Below, in pieces: positions 5,232 to 5,496 of a stretch of 5,496 nucleotides of DNA (position 1 is the first letter of the stretch; each line of letters opens with the position of its first letter). The DNA comes from an uncultured bacterium (GTDB lineage: Bacteria > UBP6 > UBA1177 > JAKLFG01), in the NCBI GenBank assembly GCA_938048925.1, contig CALITV010000239.1, positions 1 to 5,496 of the forward strand, given 5' to 3'. The notes under the pieces are model-generated. The model was not told where the DNA came from and did no database searches. It saw nothing but the letters and a program-made list of their open reading frames with translations. The translations under genes were made by a program, and so were the position numbers.

Positions 5232-5496
5232 GTGACTTTCATCTATGATCGGGTGATTGCGGAACCGGAAAAGTATTCGTTCGCCGTAGAAAATATCGGT
5301 TCATGCACCGTGCCGACCCCTATCAAAAGAGTGCTGTTCGTAAGCGATGACGACGAGGTGGCATTTTCCAGTCAGGTCAAGAACATCAGGAAACTTATCT
5401 CCGGTAAACACTTTCCTGCGTTCCAAAAGGCGGGCCCGCGGGAAAAGATATATCATGATCCTGCGTGGACCCGCGTTGCAATCATCACCTGTGGCG
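5232..5496 (+). CDS. 6-phosphofructokinase, plant/PPi-like clade (5' part; runs off the right edge)
   Basis: Only 88 codons are visible. The enzyme phosphorylates fructose 6-phosphate to fructose 1,6-bisphosphate in glycolysis, in the cytoplasm. The identification rests on the segment AGPREKIYHDP (residues 67-77) followed by TRVAIITCG (80-88). This matches the conserved entry to the nucleotide-binding core in the long phosphofructokinases of plants, trypanosomatids, spirochaetes and many delta-type bacteria, where the text normally continues into GGLCPGLN. The first 66 residues are the N-terminal extension of that clade, absent from the short E. coli PfkA type. Phosphodonor (ATP or PPi) cannot be told because the discriminating residues lie past the edge. 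Start is GTG with a strong ribosome site. It is divergent from the barrel operon and no convincing promoter for it was found. Confidence 0.8.
   Translation, partial: MTFIYDRVIAEPEKYSFAVENIGSCTVPTPIKRVLFVSDDDEVAFSSQVKNIRKLISGKHFPAFQKAGPREKIYHDPAWTRVAIITCG

Noticed and set aside
1..5496. CRISPR array, insertion sequence, tRNA or phage genes
   Set aside because: No regularly spaced identical repeats, transposase motifs, cloverleaf-like sequences or phage proteins were seen on either strand.

Overview
The window (about 55% G+C by eye) looks like chromosomal DNA of an uncultured Gram-negative bacterium of myxobacterial or 'deltaproteobacterial' type. Three things point there. Two lipoproteins have long Asp/Glu-rich linkers directly after the lipid-anchor Cys. 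One of them carries the four-Cys CDDGN-type repeat typical of Myxococcota surface proteins. A beta-barrel outer-membrane protein ends in Phe. No mobile element, tRNA, rRNA or CRISPR array was seen. The lineage is an inference from protein style, not from a marker gene.

Layout. Bases 1-974 (minus) hold the first 324 codons of a lipoprotein alpha/beta hydrolase of secreted-lipase type. A 150-bp divergent promoter region follows. Bases 1125-3527 (plus) encode an 800-residue modular surface lipoprotein: a Cys-rich N-terminal module, an acidic linker built of exact seven-residue units, three Big_5-type Ig-like domains, a myxobacterial Cys repeat and a C-terminal CUB-like region. This gene converges, with a 17-bp gap, on a two-gene minus-strand operon. 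In transcription order the operon holds an outer-membrane beta-barrel protein (5087-4233) and, 10 bp later, a PHP-type phosphatase of the CpsB/YwqE family (4222-3545). A 144-bp divergent region separates it from the start of a plus-strand 6-phosphofructokinase gene of the plant/PPi-like clade (5232 to the window end).

Working picture. The left half is a divergent pair of cell-surface lipoproteins, one an esterase or lipase and one an adhesin-like or binding protein, with the same construction style. The right half is an envelope operon that joins a beta-barrel to a phosphatase family known for controlling exopolysaccharide tyrosine kinases, next to a glycolytic gene that is probably independent. 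All coding bases are accounted for by five genes and there is no gene-free stretch over 300 bp. The most notable points are the exact heptad periodicity of the acidic linker, the apparently permuted or split CUB-like modules, and the pairing of the phosphatase with the barrel. No known defence or biosynthetic system is visible.
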